From JBDZVM01 sp040255675 (GTDB lineage Bacteria > Actinomycetota > Actinomycetes > Acidothermales > Acidothermaceae), in the NCBI GenBank assembly GCA_040255675.1, contig JBDZVM010000004.1, positions 62,001 through 126,000 on the forward strand: a stretch of 64,000 nt of DNA. Direction: 5' to 3'. Under the pieces are notes generated by a model, which worked only from the letters and a program-made list of their open reading frames with translations, ran no database searches and had not been told where the DNA came from. Both the position numbers and the translations under genes were made by a program. This document shows, piece after piece, positions 1-7,749 of the stretch; the stretch's first letter is position 1, and each line of letters begins with the position of its first letter.

Positions 1-1
1 C

Positions 2-610
2 GCGAGCAGCGGCAATCGCGAAACCACCTACGACGTCGTCCGGCGCACCGCCGAGCAGGTGTTCATCCCGCTGACCGTCGGCGGGGGAGTGCGCAGTGCC
101 GACGACTTCGACCGGCTGCTGCGCGCGGGCGCCGACAAGGTAGGCGTGAACACCGCCGCGATCGCCAGGCCCGAGATGCTCGCTGAGGCCGCCGACCGCT
201 TCGGCGCGCAATGCGTCGTGCTGTCGGTCGACGCCCGGCGAGCGAGCGGCGACACCCGCACCGAGTCAGGGTTCGAGGTCACCACGCATGGCGGACGACG
301 CGGCACCGGCATTGACGCCGTCGCATGGGCGGCAAGAGCGGCCGAGCTGGGCGCGGGCGAAATTTTGCTGAACTCCATGGACGCCGACGGCACGCGAAGC
401 GGCTACGACCTCGAGATGATCCGCGCGGTGCGGCGCGTCGTCTCGGTACCGGTGATCGCCAGCGGCGGTGCCGGAAGGGCGGCCGATTTCGCGCCTGCCG
501 TCGAAGCGGGCGCCGACGCGGTGCTCGCGGCGTCCGTCTTTCATTTCGGCACGCTTCGCGTCGGCGATGTCAAGAAAGCGCTGCGTGCTTGCGGGCACGC
601 CGTGCGCTGA
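2..610 (+). CDS. hisF: Imidazole glycerol phosphate synthase cyclase subunit, 5' end outside window
   Basis: HisF uses ammonia delivered by HisH to turn PRFAR into imidazole glycerol phosphate and AICAR in histidine synthesis. The reading frame is open from base 2, so the N-terminus, including the first catalytic Asp, lies outside the window. The visible part is a typical (beta/alpha)8 barrel: LTVGGGVRS phosphate loop, DARR, the second catalytic Asp in NSMDADGTRSGYD, then VIASGGAG and VLAASVFHFG phosphate-binding loops near the C-terminus. The stop is TGA at 608. hisI follows on the same strand after a gap that holds a possible small minus-strand gene. Identification is secure. Confidence 0.97.
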   Translation, partial: ASSGNRETTYDVVRRTAEQVFIPLTVGGGVRSADDFDRLLRAGADKVGVNTAAIARPEMLAEAADRFGAQCVVLSVDARRASGDTRTESGFEVTTHGGRRGTGIDAVAWAARAAELGAGEILLNSMDADGTRSGYDLEMIRAVRRVVSVPVIASGGAGRAADFAPAVEAGADAVLAASVFHFGTLRVGDVKKALRACGHAVR

Positions 611-613
611 AAT

Positions 614-763
614 TCAACGCGGCCCGCGAAGCCTGGCCATGATCGGGAGATCGCCGCCGGCGGCTAGCTCGCGCGCGAGGCGGCGCAGCATCACTTCGCG
701 CCGCACGTGCTTGCGGATCTCACGCCTCGTGGTACGAAGCGTCGTCACGGGCATCGGTGCCAC
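614..763 (-). CDS. Possible small basic protein, 49 aa, unknown function
   Basis: This short reading frame fills most of the hisF-hisI gap on the opposite strand. It starts with GTG at 763, and a perfect AGGAGG lies 5 nt upstream (plus-strand 769-774). That is better ribosome-site spacing than many certain genes here have. The protein begins MAPMPVTTLRTTRREIRKHV, is very rich in Arg and could form one amphipathic helix. The stop is 4 nt past the convergent hisF stop. I do not recognise a family. High-GC antisense frames are often open by chance, so the case rests on the Shine-Dalgarno match and the fit to the gap. Confidence 0.45.
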   Translation of the reverse strand: MAPMPVTTLRTTRREIRKHVRREVMLRRLARELAAGGDLPIMARLRGPR

Positions 764-844
764 GACGCCCTCCTCTCGCTCGTTCGTCACAAGACCGGGT
801 ATCTCGCAAGACTTGCCGGGACACGCCCCGGCACAATAGGCGCC

Positions 845-1225
845 ATGCCCACTCACTCGACGTCCGCAAACCTCGACCCTACGATCGCCGCCCGTCTCAA
901 GCGAGATGAGCACGGGCTGTTCCCAGCGGTGGCCCAGCAGTACGACACCGGCGAAGTCTTGATGGTCGGCTGGATGGACGACGAAGCGCTGCATCGCACG
1001 CTCACGACGGGCCGCTGCACGTATTGGAGCCGCAGCCGCAAGGAGTACTGGGTCAAAGGCGACACGTCCGGGCACCAGCAGTGGGTGAAGTCGGTGGCGC
1101 TCGACTGCGACGGCGACACCGTGCTCGTCAAGGTCGACCAGATCGGCGCGGCCTGCCACACGGGTGATCGCACCTGCTTCGACGCCGACACCCTGCCGGT
1201 GGTCGTCGGCGCGCCGCCGTCATGA
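845..1225 (+). CDS. hisI: Phosphoribosyl-AMP cyclohydrolase
   Basis: HisI opens the adenine ring of phosphoribosyl-AMP, the third step of histidine synthesis. It is a cytosolic zinc enzyme. The 126-aa product has the family core: VLMVGWMDDEAL, the WSRSRKEYWVKGDTSGHQQ block, and the metal-binding Cys residues in VALDCDGD and AACHTGDRTCF. ATG 845 was chosen because the upstream in-frame residues do not resemble HisI. A -10-like CACAAT sits 7 nt before the ATG and no Shine-Dalgarno is visible, so the message may be leaderless. The stop overlaps the trpE start (ATGA), coupling histidine and tryptophan genes as in mycobacteria. Confidence 0.96.
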   Translation: MPTHSTSANLDPTIAARLKRDEHGLFPAVAQQYDTGEVLMVGWMDDEALHRTLTTGRCTYWSRSRKEYWVKGDTSGHQQWVKSVALDCDGDTVLVKVDQIGAACHTGDRTCFDADTLPVVVGAPPS

Positions 1226-2661
1226 GCGGGATCACCAGGCTCACTCGCCGGCTGCTCGCCGACGGCGAAACCGCGGTCGGCCTTTACCGAAAGCTGGCCC
1301 ACGATCGCCCCGGCACGTTCTTGCTCGAGTCGGCGGAGAACGGGCGGTCGTGGTCGCGGTACTCGTTCGTCGGCGTCCGGGCTGCCGCGACTCTTACCGA
1401 ACGCGACGGCCAGGCGGTCTGGATCGGCACCCCGCCTCCCGGCGTCCCGCTCGCCGGCGAGCCCTTGAAGGTGCTCGCCGCGACGGTCGACGCGCTGCGC
1501 GAGCCGCGCGACGTGTCGCTGCCGCCGCTGGTCGGAGGCATGGTCGGGTTCATCGCTTACGACGCTGTTCGCCGCCTCGAACGGTTACCTGAGCTGACCA
1601 AAGACGATCTTCATCTGCCCGAGTTGATGATGCTGCTCGTCACCGATCTCGCCGTGCTCGACCACCACGACGGCTCGGTGCTGCTCATCGCGAACGTGCT
1701 TCCGGGAGATTCGCCCGACGACGCTGAGCGCCGCCTCGACGACATGGTCGAGGCGCTCCAGCGACCCGCGCCGTCGACCGTCACCATGATGTCTGACGTG
1801 AAGGCGAAACCGCCTGTTCGTCGTACGAGCACTGACGAATACATGGCCTGGGTCGAGCGAGCGCGCGAATACATCAGGGCCGGTGACATTTTCCAGGTGG
1901 TGCCGAGCCAGCGGTTCGAGGTCGCCACCGAGGTGAGCGCGCTCGACATCTACCGGGTGCTGCGTTCGCGCAACCCCAGCCCGTACCTGTATTTGCTGCG
2001 GTTCGACGGCTTCGACATCGTCGGGTCGAGCCCTGAGGCTCATGTCACGGTCAAGGAAGGCCGCGCGCTGATGCACCCGATCGCGGGCAGCCGGCCGCGT
2101 GGAGCAACACCCGAAGACGACAATGCGCTCGCCGCGGAATTGCTGGCCGACCCGAAAGAACGTGCCGAGCACGTCATGCTGGTCGACCTCGCGCGCAACG
2201 ACCTCGGCCGGGTGTGCCTTCCCGGCACGGTCGAAGTAGTCGACTTCATGAGCGTGGAGCGCTACAGCCACATCATGCACATCGTCTCGACCGTGATCGG
2301 GCAGGTCGATCCGGCGCGGCATGCGCTCGACGTGCTCGCCGCGACGTTTCCCGCGGGCACGCTGTCTGGCGCGCCGAAGGTGCGCGCAATGGAAATCATC
2401 GAGGAGTTCGAGTCCACCCGGCGCGGCCTGTATGGCGGCGTCGTCGGATACGTCGACTTCGCCGGAGACCTCGACACCGCGATCGCGATCCGCACCGCGT
2501 TGGTGCGCGACGCAACCGTTTACGTGCAAGCCGGTGCCGGCCTGGTCGCCGACTCCGACCCGGCAACCGAAGACGCCGAGTGCCGGCACAAGGCCAACAC
2601 GGTGCTGTCGGCGGTGGCTATCGCCGAATCCCTCCGGTCGCCCGAGGTGACGATCCGCTGA
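1222..2661 (+). CDS. trpE: Anthranilate synthase component I
   Basis: TrpE converts chorismate to anthranilate with ammonia from the TrpG glutaminase, which is not in this window. The 479-aa protein has the N-terminal tryptophan feedback site LLES (TFLLESAENG, near residue 35) and the chorismate-binding domain: RAGDIFQVVPSQRF, PIAGSRPRG, HVMLVDLARNDLGRVC, FPAGTLSGAPKVRAMEIIEE, and the C-terminal QAGAGLVADSDP. The LLES motif implies end-product inhibition by tryptophan. The start overlaps the hisI stop by ATGA. A small membrane protein gene follows 2 nt after the stop. Length and motifs are standard. Confidence 0.98.
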   Translation: MSGITRLTRRLLADGETAVGLYRKLAHDRPGTFLLESAENGRSWSRYSFVGVRAAATLTERDGQAVWIGTPPPGVPLAGEPLKVLAATVDALREPRDVSLPPLVGGMVGFIAYDAVRRLERLPELTKDDLHLPELMMLLVTDLAVLDHHDGSVLLIANVLPGDSPDDAERRLDDMVEALQRPAPSTVTMMSDVKAKPPVRRTSTDEYMAWVERAREYIRAGDIFQVVPSQRFEVATEVSALDIYRVLRSRNPSPYLYLLRFDGFDIVGSSPEAHVTVKEGRALMHPIAGSRPRGATPEDDNALAAELLADPKERAEHVMLVDLARNDLGRVCLPGTVEVVDFMSVERYSHIMHIVSTVIGQVDPARHALDVLAATFPAGTLSGAPKVRAMEIIEEFESTRRGLYGGVVGYVDFAGDLDTAIAIRTALVRDATVYVQAGAGLVADSDPATEDAECRHKANTVLSAVAIAESLRSPEVTIR

Positions 2662-2663
2662 CC

Positions 2664-3251
2664 ATGGTCGAAACGCCGCGACGAACGAGCGTCAGCCGCG
2701 CCGGCCTTACGCTCGCGGCGGTCGGCTGCGTCGTCGCCGGAGGCGTGGCGCTGCTGGCCGCGGGCCGCGAGTGGGTGCGCTTCACCGTGGCGCAGCCGCC
2801 GTTACCTGATCTGCACAGCGGCGCCTCGGGGCACGTGGTGGCCGGGGCGGCCGCGCCGCTCGCGGTCGTCATTCTCGCCGGTGTGGTCGCCTTCCCGGCG
2901 ACTCGAAATATCGGACGCCGAATTGCCGGCCTCCTGGTCGCGCTTGCCGGAGTCGGCCTTGTGGTGGTGGCGCTCCAGGTGGCCGTGTCGCCGGGCGATT
3001 CGGTGGCCCGTGAGGCGGCTCGCCTCACCGGCCACACTGGCGTTCGTCCGTCGTCCGCTGGATTGACGGCGTGGCCGTGGATCGCGTTTTGCGCGGGACT
3101 TATCGCTCTTGCCGCCGGCGTTCTTATTGCGTTGTTCGCGAATCGCTGGCCCGGCATGGGCCGTCGCTACGAGTCGGGCGCTACGCGCAAAGGCCGCGAC
3201 GAGACTTCGATGTGGGATCAACTCGACCGCGGCGACGACCCGACGGCGTAA
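2664..3251 (+). CDS. Tryptophan-biosynthesis-associated membrane protein (TIGR02234-like)
   Basis: This 195-aa integral membrane protein has about four predicted helices (residues roughly 14-32, 54-75, 81-102, 135-157), separated by short loops, and a charged C-terminal tail ending MWDQLDRGDDPTA. Its position directly after trpE, its size and its topology match the actinobacterial family known only as 'Trp biosynthesis associated membrane protein'. No biochemical function is established for that family. The ATG lies 2 nt after the trpE stop, so it is almost certainly cotranscribed and translationally coupled. A role tied to tryptophan or anthranilate handling at the membrane is inference from context. 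Confidence 0.85.
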   Translation: MVETPRRTSVSRAGLTLAAVGCVVAGGVALLAAGREWVRFTVAQPPLPDLHSGASGHVVAGAAAPLAVVILAGVVAFPATRNIGRRIAGLLVALAGVGLVVVALQVAVSPGDSVAREAARLTGHTGVRPSSAGLTAWPWIAFCAGLIALAAGVLIALFANRWPGMGRRYESGATRKGRDETSMWDQLDRGDDPTA

Positions 3252-3276
3252 TCGCCCGCCGTTCCCTTACGTCGTC

Positions 3277-3298
3277 CTGACAATTCGCTGACAATTCG
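3277..3298 (+). promoter_or_regulatory. Perfect 11-bp tandem direct repeat, candidate response-regulator operator
   Basis: CTGACAATTCG occurs twice head to tail (3277-3287 and 3288-3298) and is followed by a third partial CTGTCG. The 11-bp period is one helical turn, the usual arrangement for OmpR/PhoB-type regulators binding as tandem dimers. It ends 60 bp before the response regulator gene that follows, so autoregulation is the simplest reading. That is an inference. Confidence 0.55.
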
Positions 3299-3357
3299 CT
3301 GTCGCCGGACGACGATGATCGCGGTGACGGAGAAATCGACACCGCGGGAGGTTGCGC

Positions 3358-4047
3358 ATGACGGCACGGCCGGACGGCCGCGGGCTGGTGCTCGTCGTCG
3401 AAGACGAGTCGCCGATCGCCGACCTCGAACGCATGTACCTCACGCGCGAGGGGTTCGGCGTCCACGTCGAATCAGACGGCCGGGCGGGGCTCGCCGCCGC
3501 TCGCAATCTGCACCCGGTGGCGATCGTTTTGGACGTCGGCGTCCCGACCATCGACGGCACGCAGGTGTGCCGCATCCTTCGTTCGGACGGCGACTGGACG
3601 CCGATCCTTTTCGTGACCGCCCGCGACGACGAGATCGACCGCGTGCTCGGCCTCGAACTCGGCGCTGACGACTACCTGACGAAGCCTTTCAGTCCGCGTG
3701 AATTGGTGGCGCGGGTGAAGGCGGTGCTGCGCCGAAGCGCCAACAACGGTGGCGACGAACGGGTCTACGTCGTCGGCGGCGTGACGATCGACCCGGCCAG
3801 GCGCAAGGTGACAGCGCGCGGCGTGACGATCGACCTCACCGCCACCGAGTTCGATGTGCTGGCGTTCTTGTGCAAGCGACCCGGCCGGGTGTTTTCGCGC
3901 GAGCACCTGCTGTCAGAGGTTTGGGGCTACGAGGCGGCCGCCGGCACACGCACGGTCGACGTGCACGTGGCGCAGATCCGGGCGAAGCTTGCCGACGCGA
4001 GCCCGATCCGGACCGTTCGCGGCGTCGGGTACAGCGCCGATGCCTAG
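3358..4047 (+). CDS. OmpR/PhoB-family response regulator
   Basis: This is a 229-aa transcription factor of a two-component system. The receiver domain (about residues 8-125) has the acidic pocket EDE, phospho-acceptor Asp59 in VLDVGVP, the Thr of FVTARDDE and Lys in YLTKPFSPREL. The C-terminal winged helix (about 135-229) has LTATEFDVLAFLCKRPGRVF and TVRGVGYSA. ATG 3358 is preferred over in-frame TTG 3352 because GGGAGG (3346-3351) lies 6 nt upstream of the ATG. Its 3' end overlaps the kinase gene by 8 bp. The upstream 11-bp direct repeat suggests self-control. The signal sensed is unknown. Confidence 0.96.
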   Translation: MTARPDGRGLVLVVEDESPIADLERMYLTREGFGVHVESDGRAGLAAARNLHPVAIVLDVGVPTIDGTQVCRILRSDGDWTPILFVTARDDEIDRVLGLELGADDYLTKPFSPRELVARVKAVLRRSANNGGDERVYVVGGVTIDPARRKVTARGVTIDLTATEFDVLAFLCKRPGRVFSREHLLSEVWGYEAAAGTRTVDVHVAQIRAKLADASPIRTVRGVGYSADA

Positions 4048-5485
4048 CGCCACGACGCGGCACCAGACAACGCGGCACAGTCTCGCGTGGAAGATCGCGT
4101 GGGTCACGATGGCGTGTGCCGCTGTTGCCGTCGTGGTGGCCGCGTTGGTGTCGTTCGGGCTGCTGCGCAAGTCGGCGTCCGACGAAGGCAAACGGGTGCT
4201 CGCGAACGACGCCGATCTGATCGCGACCGCTACCGACAACACTGCCGCTACGAGGGCGGGGCGACCGCGCGTGCCGGCCGCGGTCGCGATCGCCCTCGAC
4301 CGGCAACAGCACATCCAGATCGTCGTCGTCGACCCGGACGGTACGATCACCGGCGCGGCGGGCCGACCGCTTTCGACGCGGCCGCTCGGCGCGAAACAGG
4401 TTGCCCGGCTCAACTCCGGGTCGCCAGTGCACGCGACCCGAACGGTCGACGGCGCGACCGTGTACGTCGAAGGCCGACCGCTCACGTCGGGCGGTGCGGT
4501 CGTGCTGTTCCAAAAGGTGTCCAACGCCCGGTCGAGCGAGGCGCCGATCTGGCGTCGCCTCGTTGTGGCGCTCGCGATCGGGCTCGCTGTGGCGGCGATT
4601 GCGGGCGTGCTGCTCGCCGGGCGACTTGCCCGCCCGTTGAAGCGTGCCGCCGCCGCGGCGCATCGGCTTTCGACGGGGGCTCGCGACGTCCGGCTGCTAC
4701 CTGAAGGGCCGGCCGAAGTCGCCGACGTGGCCGAGGCGCTCAACGGTTTGGCGACGGCGCTCTCGACGAGCGAGGGTCGCGAGCGTGACTTCTTGCTGTC
4801 GGTCTCGCACGAACTGCGCACGCCGCTGACCGCGGTCAAGGGTTACGCCGAGGCGTTGGCGGACGGCGTCGTGCCGCCGGACGCGGTGGCGCCCACAGGA
4901 CAGGTGATGCTCGCGGAGTCGGCTCGTCTCGAACGGCTGGTGTCCGACCTGCTCGATCTGGCGCGGTTGCGGGCCCAAGACTTCCGGGTCGACGTCGCCG
5001 AGATCGATCTCACCGAGTTGGTGCGAGAAGCCGGCCTCGTCTGGGAGGCACGATGCGCACGGGAGAAGGTGCCGTTCTCGGTCGACACCCCGGCCCATCC
5101 TGTCGTCGTCCGATCTGATCCCACGCGTGTGCGGCAAATGCTCGACGGCTTGGCCGAAAACGCGTTGCGGGTGACGCCGAGCGGCCGGCCGATCGTGTTC
5201 GCCGTGGTCGGTCGTGAAACCGACGTCGCGCTGCAAGTCCGTGACGGCGGGCCCGGTCTGACGGACGACGACTGCCGCGTCGCCTTCGACCGCTCGGTGC
5301 TCTACGACCGATACCGGGGCGTGCGCAAGGTCGGCACCGGGGTCGGATTAGCCCTCGTCGCCGGACTCGCCGCCCGGCTCGGGGGTTTCGCCCACGCTGG
5401 GCGCTCGCCTGAGGGGGGCGCCTGTTTTACGATCTTGCTCCCAAGGGCCGCGATCTCGCTCGGCCGGCCGGCCGCGGCGCGCTGA
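4040..5485 (+). CDS. Two-component sensor histidine kinase
   Basis: This 481-aa membrane kinase is the partner of the preceding regulator, with which it overlaps by 8 bp. It has an N-terminal helix (about 16-39), an extracytoplasmic sensor of roughly 130 residues, a second helix (about 175-195), a HAMP linker, and a dimerisation domain with His257 in SVSHELRTPLTA. The ATP-binding domain has an N-box ENALRVTP, G1 DGGPGL and G2 GTGVGLALV. The sensor domain has no motif I recognise. The order regulator-kinase with overlap implies a single transcript. The trp genes on both sides suggest the pair may be an insertion into a formerly continuous trp cluster. Confidence 0.95.
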   Translation: MPSATTRHQTTRHSLAWKIAWVTMACAAVAVVVAALVSFGLLRKSASDEGKRVLANDADLIATATDNTAATRAGRPRVPAAVAIALDRQQHIQIVVVDPDGTITGAAGRPLSTRPLGAKQVARLNSGSPVHATRTVDGATVYVEGRPLTSGGAVVLFQKVSNARSSEAPIWRRLVVALAIGLAVAAIAGVLLAGRLARPLKRAAAAAHRLSTGARDVRLLPEGPAEVADVAEALNGLATALSTSEGRERDFLLSVSHELRTPLTAVKGYAEALADGVVPPDAVAPTGQVMLAESARLERLVSDLLDLARLRAQDFRVDVAEIDLTELVREAGLVWEARCAREKVPFSVDTPAHPVVVRSDPTRVRQMLDGLAENALRVTPSGRPIVFAVVGRETDVALQVRDGGPGLTDDDCRVAFDRSVLYDRYRGVRKVGTGVGLALVAGLAARLGGFAHAGRSPEGGACFTILLPRAAISLGRPAAAR

Positions 5486-5601
5486 GGCGCGGGGGTCACG
5501 AAAGGTCGACAAAGCCGGGCCGCTACCCTGAGCCCACCCGTCAGTCAGCGTCGAAGAGTCGTCCGCCCGTGAAAGCCTGCACCTATTTTGGGGATCGATA
5601 C

Positions 5602-6411
5602 GTGAGCGTGCTCGACGAGATCATGGTCGGCGTCCGTGCCGACGTCGAGGCCCGTCAGCGCGCCGTCCCGCTCGACGCACTGAAGCTCAAAGCGGAAAAG
5701 CGCCAGCGGCCGGTCGACGGCGTGGCGGCGCTGCGGCGTGACGCCGTCACCGTCATTGCCGAGGTGAAGCGGTCGAGTCCGTCGCGTGGCGAGCTTGCGC
5801 CGATCGCCGACCCCTCGGGGTTGGCCCGCGCGTACGAGGACGGCGGAGCGGCGGCGATCAGCGTCTTGACCGAGCGGCGGCGCTTCAACGGCTCGCTCGA
5901 CGACCTCGAACTCGTGCGCAAGTCGGTCGAGATTCCCGTGCTGCGCAAGGATTTTGTGTACAGCTCCTACCAGCTTTGGGAAGCGCTGGCCTACGGCGCC
6001 GACCTGGTGTTGCTGATCGTGGCGGCGCTCGACCAAAGCGCGCTGGTGTCGCTCGTCGAGCGGGCGCAGTCGCTGGGGTTGACGCCATTGGTCGAAGTGC
6101 ACGAGGAGCAAGAAGTCGCTCGCGCGGTCGACGCCGGCGCGCGCATCATCGGTGTCAACGCCCGTGACCTGCGCACGTTGGAGGTCGACCGCGCCGTGTT
6201 CGCCCGGCTCGCTCCGCGCATCCCGAACGGCATCGTGAAGGTCGCCGAGTCGGGTGTGCGCGGCCCGCACGACTTGTTGGCGTACGCCTCGGCAGGTGCC
6301 GACGCCGTGCTCGTCGGCGAAGGTTTGGTCACCGACAAGGACCCCCGTCAGGCGGTTGCCGACCTCGTTGCCGCCGGCGCGCACCCTGCGCTGCGGCACG
6401 GGCGCGCTTGA
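5602..6411 (+). CDS. trpC: Indole-3-glycerol phosphate synthase
   Basis: TrpC closes the ring of the anthranilate-derived ribulotide to give indole-3-glycerol phosphate. The 269-aa barrel carries the standard active-site strands: VIAEVKRSSPSRG, VLRKDF, LVEVHEEQE, IIGVNARDL, VKVAESGVRG and AVLVGEGLV. I chose GTG 5602 (MSVLDEIMVGVRADV) instead of GTG 5569, because family members begin at this point and GGGGA lies 7 nt upstream. The stop TGA shares its last base with the trpB ATG (TGATG), so the two are coupled. The promoter probably lies in 5486-5601, where a TACCCT box is visible. Confidence 0.96.
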   Translation: MSVLDEIMVGVRADVEARQRAVPLDALKLKAEKRQRPVDGVAALRRDAVTVIAEVKRSSPSRGELAPIADPSGLARAYEDGGAAAISVLTERRRFNGSLDDLELVRKSVEIPVLRKDFVYSSYQLWEALAYGADLVLLIVAALDQSALVSLVERAQSLGLTPLVEVHEEQEVARAVDAGARIIGVNARDLRTLEVDRAVFARLAPRIPNGIVKVAESGVRGPHDLLAYASAGADAVLVGEGLVTDKDPRQAVADLVAAGAHPALRHGRA

Positions 6412-7616
6412 TGCCGGCCGGTCCGCTGCCCGATGCCGCGGGCCATTTCGGTCCGTTCGGCGGGCGGTTCGTGCCCGAGGCGCTGGTTGCCGCGCTTGAC
6501 GAACTCGCGATCGCGTACCGCGAGGCGATGGCCGACCCCACGTTCACGGGCGAGTTGTCGCGGCTGCTGTCGAGCTATGCCGGTCGCCCGACTCAGGTCA
6601 CCGAAGCGCGCCGGTTCGCCGAGCACGCGGGCGGTGCTCGAATCCTGCTCAAGCGCGAAGATCTCACCCACACCGGCTCACATAAGATCAACAATGTTCT
6701 CGGCCAGGCGTTGCTTACCGTGCGCATGGGCAAGAAGCGGGTGATCGCCGAGACGGGCGCGGGCCAGCACGGCGTGGCGACCGCGACGGCCGCGGCCTTG
6801 TTCGGGCTCGACTGCACGATCTACATGGGTGAAGAAGACACCCGCCGGCAAGCGCTCAACGTCGCACGCATGCGATTGCTCGGCGCCGACGTGGTGCCCG
6901 TCTCGGCCGGCAGCCGCACGCTCAAAGACGCCATCAACGAGGCGTTCCGAGACTGGGTGGCCAGCGTCGACCACACCCACTATCTGTTCGGCACGGTCGC
7001 CGGCCCGCATCCGTTCCCCGCGCTCGTGCGCGACTTCCAAAAGATCATTGGCGAGGAAGCCCGGGCTCAGGTGCTCGAGCTGACCGGGCGGTTGCCCGAC
7101 GCGGTGGCCGCCTGTGTCGGCGGCGGGTCGAACGCGATGGGCATCTTCACCGCGTTCCTGCCCGACGCGTCGGTTCGGCTGTACGGCTTCGAAGCCGGGG
7201 GCGACGGCGTGGCGACAGGTCGCCACGCCGCCACGCTCACCGCCGGAGCGCGCGGCGTCTTGCACGGCGCCCGCACCTACGTGCTGCAAGACGCCGACGG
7301 CCAGACCATCGAGTCTCATTCGATCTCGGCTGGTCTCGACTACCCCGGCGTCGGCCCCGAGCACGCCTGGCTTCGCGAGACCGGACGCGTCACCTACCAG
7401 CCCGTCACCGACGCCGAGGCGATGGAGGCATTCAAGCTGCTCTCGCGCACCGAGGGCATCATCCCGGCGATCGAAAGCTCGCACGCGCTCGCGGGTGCTG
7501 TGCACCTCGGTCGCCAGCTCGGCCCCGACGCCATCGTGTTGGTCAGCTTGTCGGGTCGCGGCGACAAAGACGTCGACACCGCCGCCCGCTGGTTCAACCT
7601 GACGACGGGACGCTGA
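6411..7616 (+). CDS. trpB: Tryptophan synthase beta chain
   Basis: TrpB condenses indole with serine in a PLP-dependent reaction, receiving indole through the tunnel from TrpA. The 401-aa protein has PLP lysine Lys92 in HTGSHKINN, the phosphate-binding GGGSNAMG loop, ETGAGQHG and the C-terminal SGRGDKDVDT. ATG 6411 overlaps the trpC stop by one base. The stop is separated from trpA by 129 bp that contain a copy of a dispersed repeat. In most bacteria trpB and trpA are contiguous or overlapping, so this spacing is unusual. Confidence 0.98.
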   Translation: MPAGPLPDAAGHFGPFGGRFVPEALVAALDELAIAYREAMADPTFTGELSRLLSSYAGRPTQVTEARRFAEHAGGARILLKREDLTHTGSHKINNVLGQALLTVRMGKKRVIAETGAGQHGVATATAAALFGLDCTIYMGEEDTRRQALNVARMRLLGADVVPVSAGSRTLKDAINEAFRDWVASVDHTHYLFGTVAGPHPFPALVRDFQKIIGEEARAQVLELTGRLPDAVAACVGGGSNAMGIFTAFLPDASVRLYGFEAGGDGVATGRHAATLTAGARGVLHGARTYVLQDADGQTIESHSISAGLDYPGVGPEHAWLRETGRVTYQPVTDAEAMEAFKLLSRTEGIIPAIESSHALAGAVHLGRQLGPDAIVLVSLSGRGDKDVDTAARWFNLTTGR

Positions 7617-7617
7617 C

Positions 7618-7749
7618 GTGCCAGCTGAAGTCGATCACGTAAACGTGGTCATCACCCCCGAGGACAGGCCAGGACGCCTGTCCTCGGGTAGTAACGCCGC
7701 ACCAGGGGTCGCAGCAGGGGTCGCAGCGGCACGAGGCGCGGCCGCATGA
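7618..7749 (+). CDS. Possible 43-aa linking reading frame between trpB and trpA
   Basis: A GTG one base after the trpB stop opens a frame that runs through the inserted repeat element and ends at a TGA overlapping the trpA ATG (ATGA). The predicted peptide begins MPAEVDHVNVVITPEDRPGR and ends in an Ala/Gly-rich tail, so it looks like translated repeat DNA and not a conserved protein. There is no separate Shine-Dalgarno. If translated, it would let ribosomes pass from trpB to trpA by termination-reinitiation despite the insertion. Whether it is translated is unknown. Confidence 0.25.
   Translation: MPAEVDHVNVVITPEDRPGRLSSGSNAAPGVAAGVAAARGAAA
7633..7688 (+). repeat. Dispersed hairpin repeat, copy 1 (short form)
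   Basis: The copy has two modules: an 18-bp near-palindrome GATCACGTAAACGTGGTC (7633-7650) and a hairpin with a perfect 12-bp stem, CCCGAGGACAGG (7657-7668) pairing with CCTGTCCTCGGG (7677-7688) around an 8-nt loop. The same modules occur at 18870-18945 and, inverted, at 45361-45437. There is no T-tract, so it is a poor intrinsic terminator, but the stem could slow ribosomes or polymerase between trpB and trpA. Confidence 0.85.
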
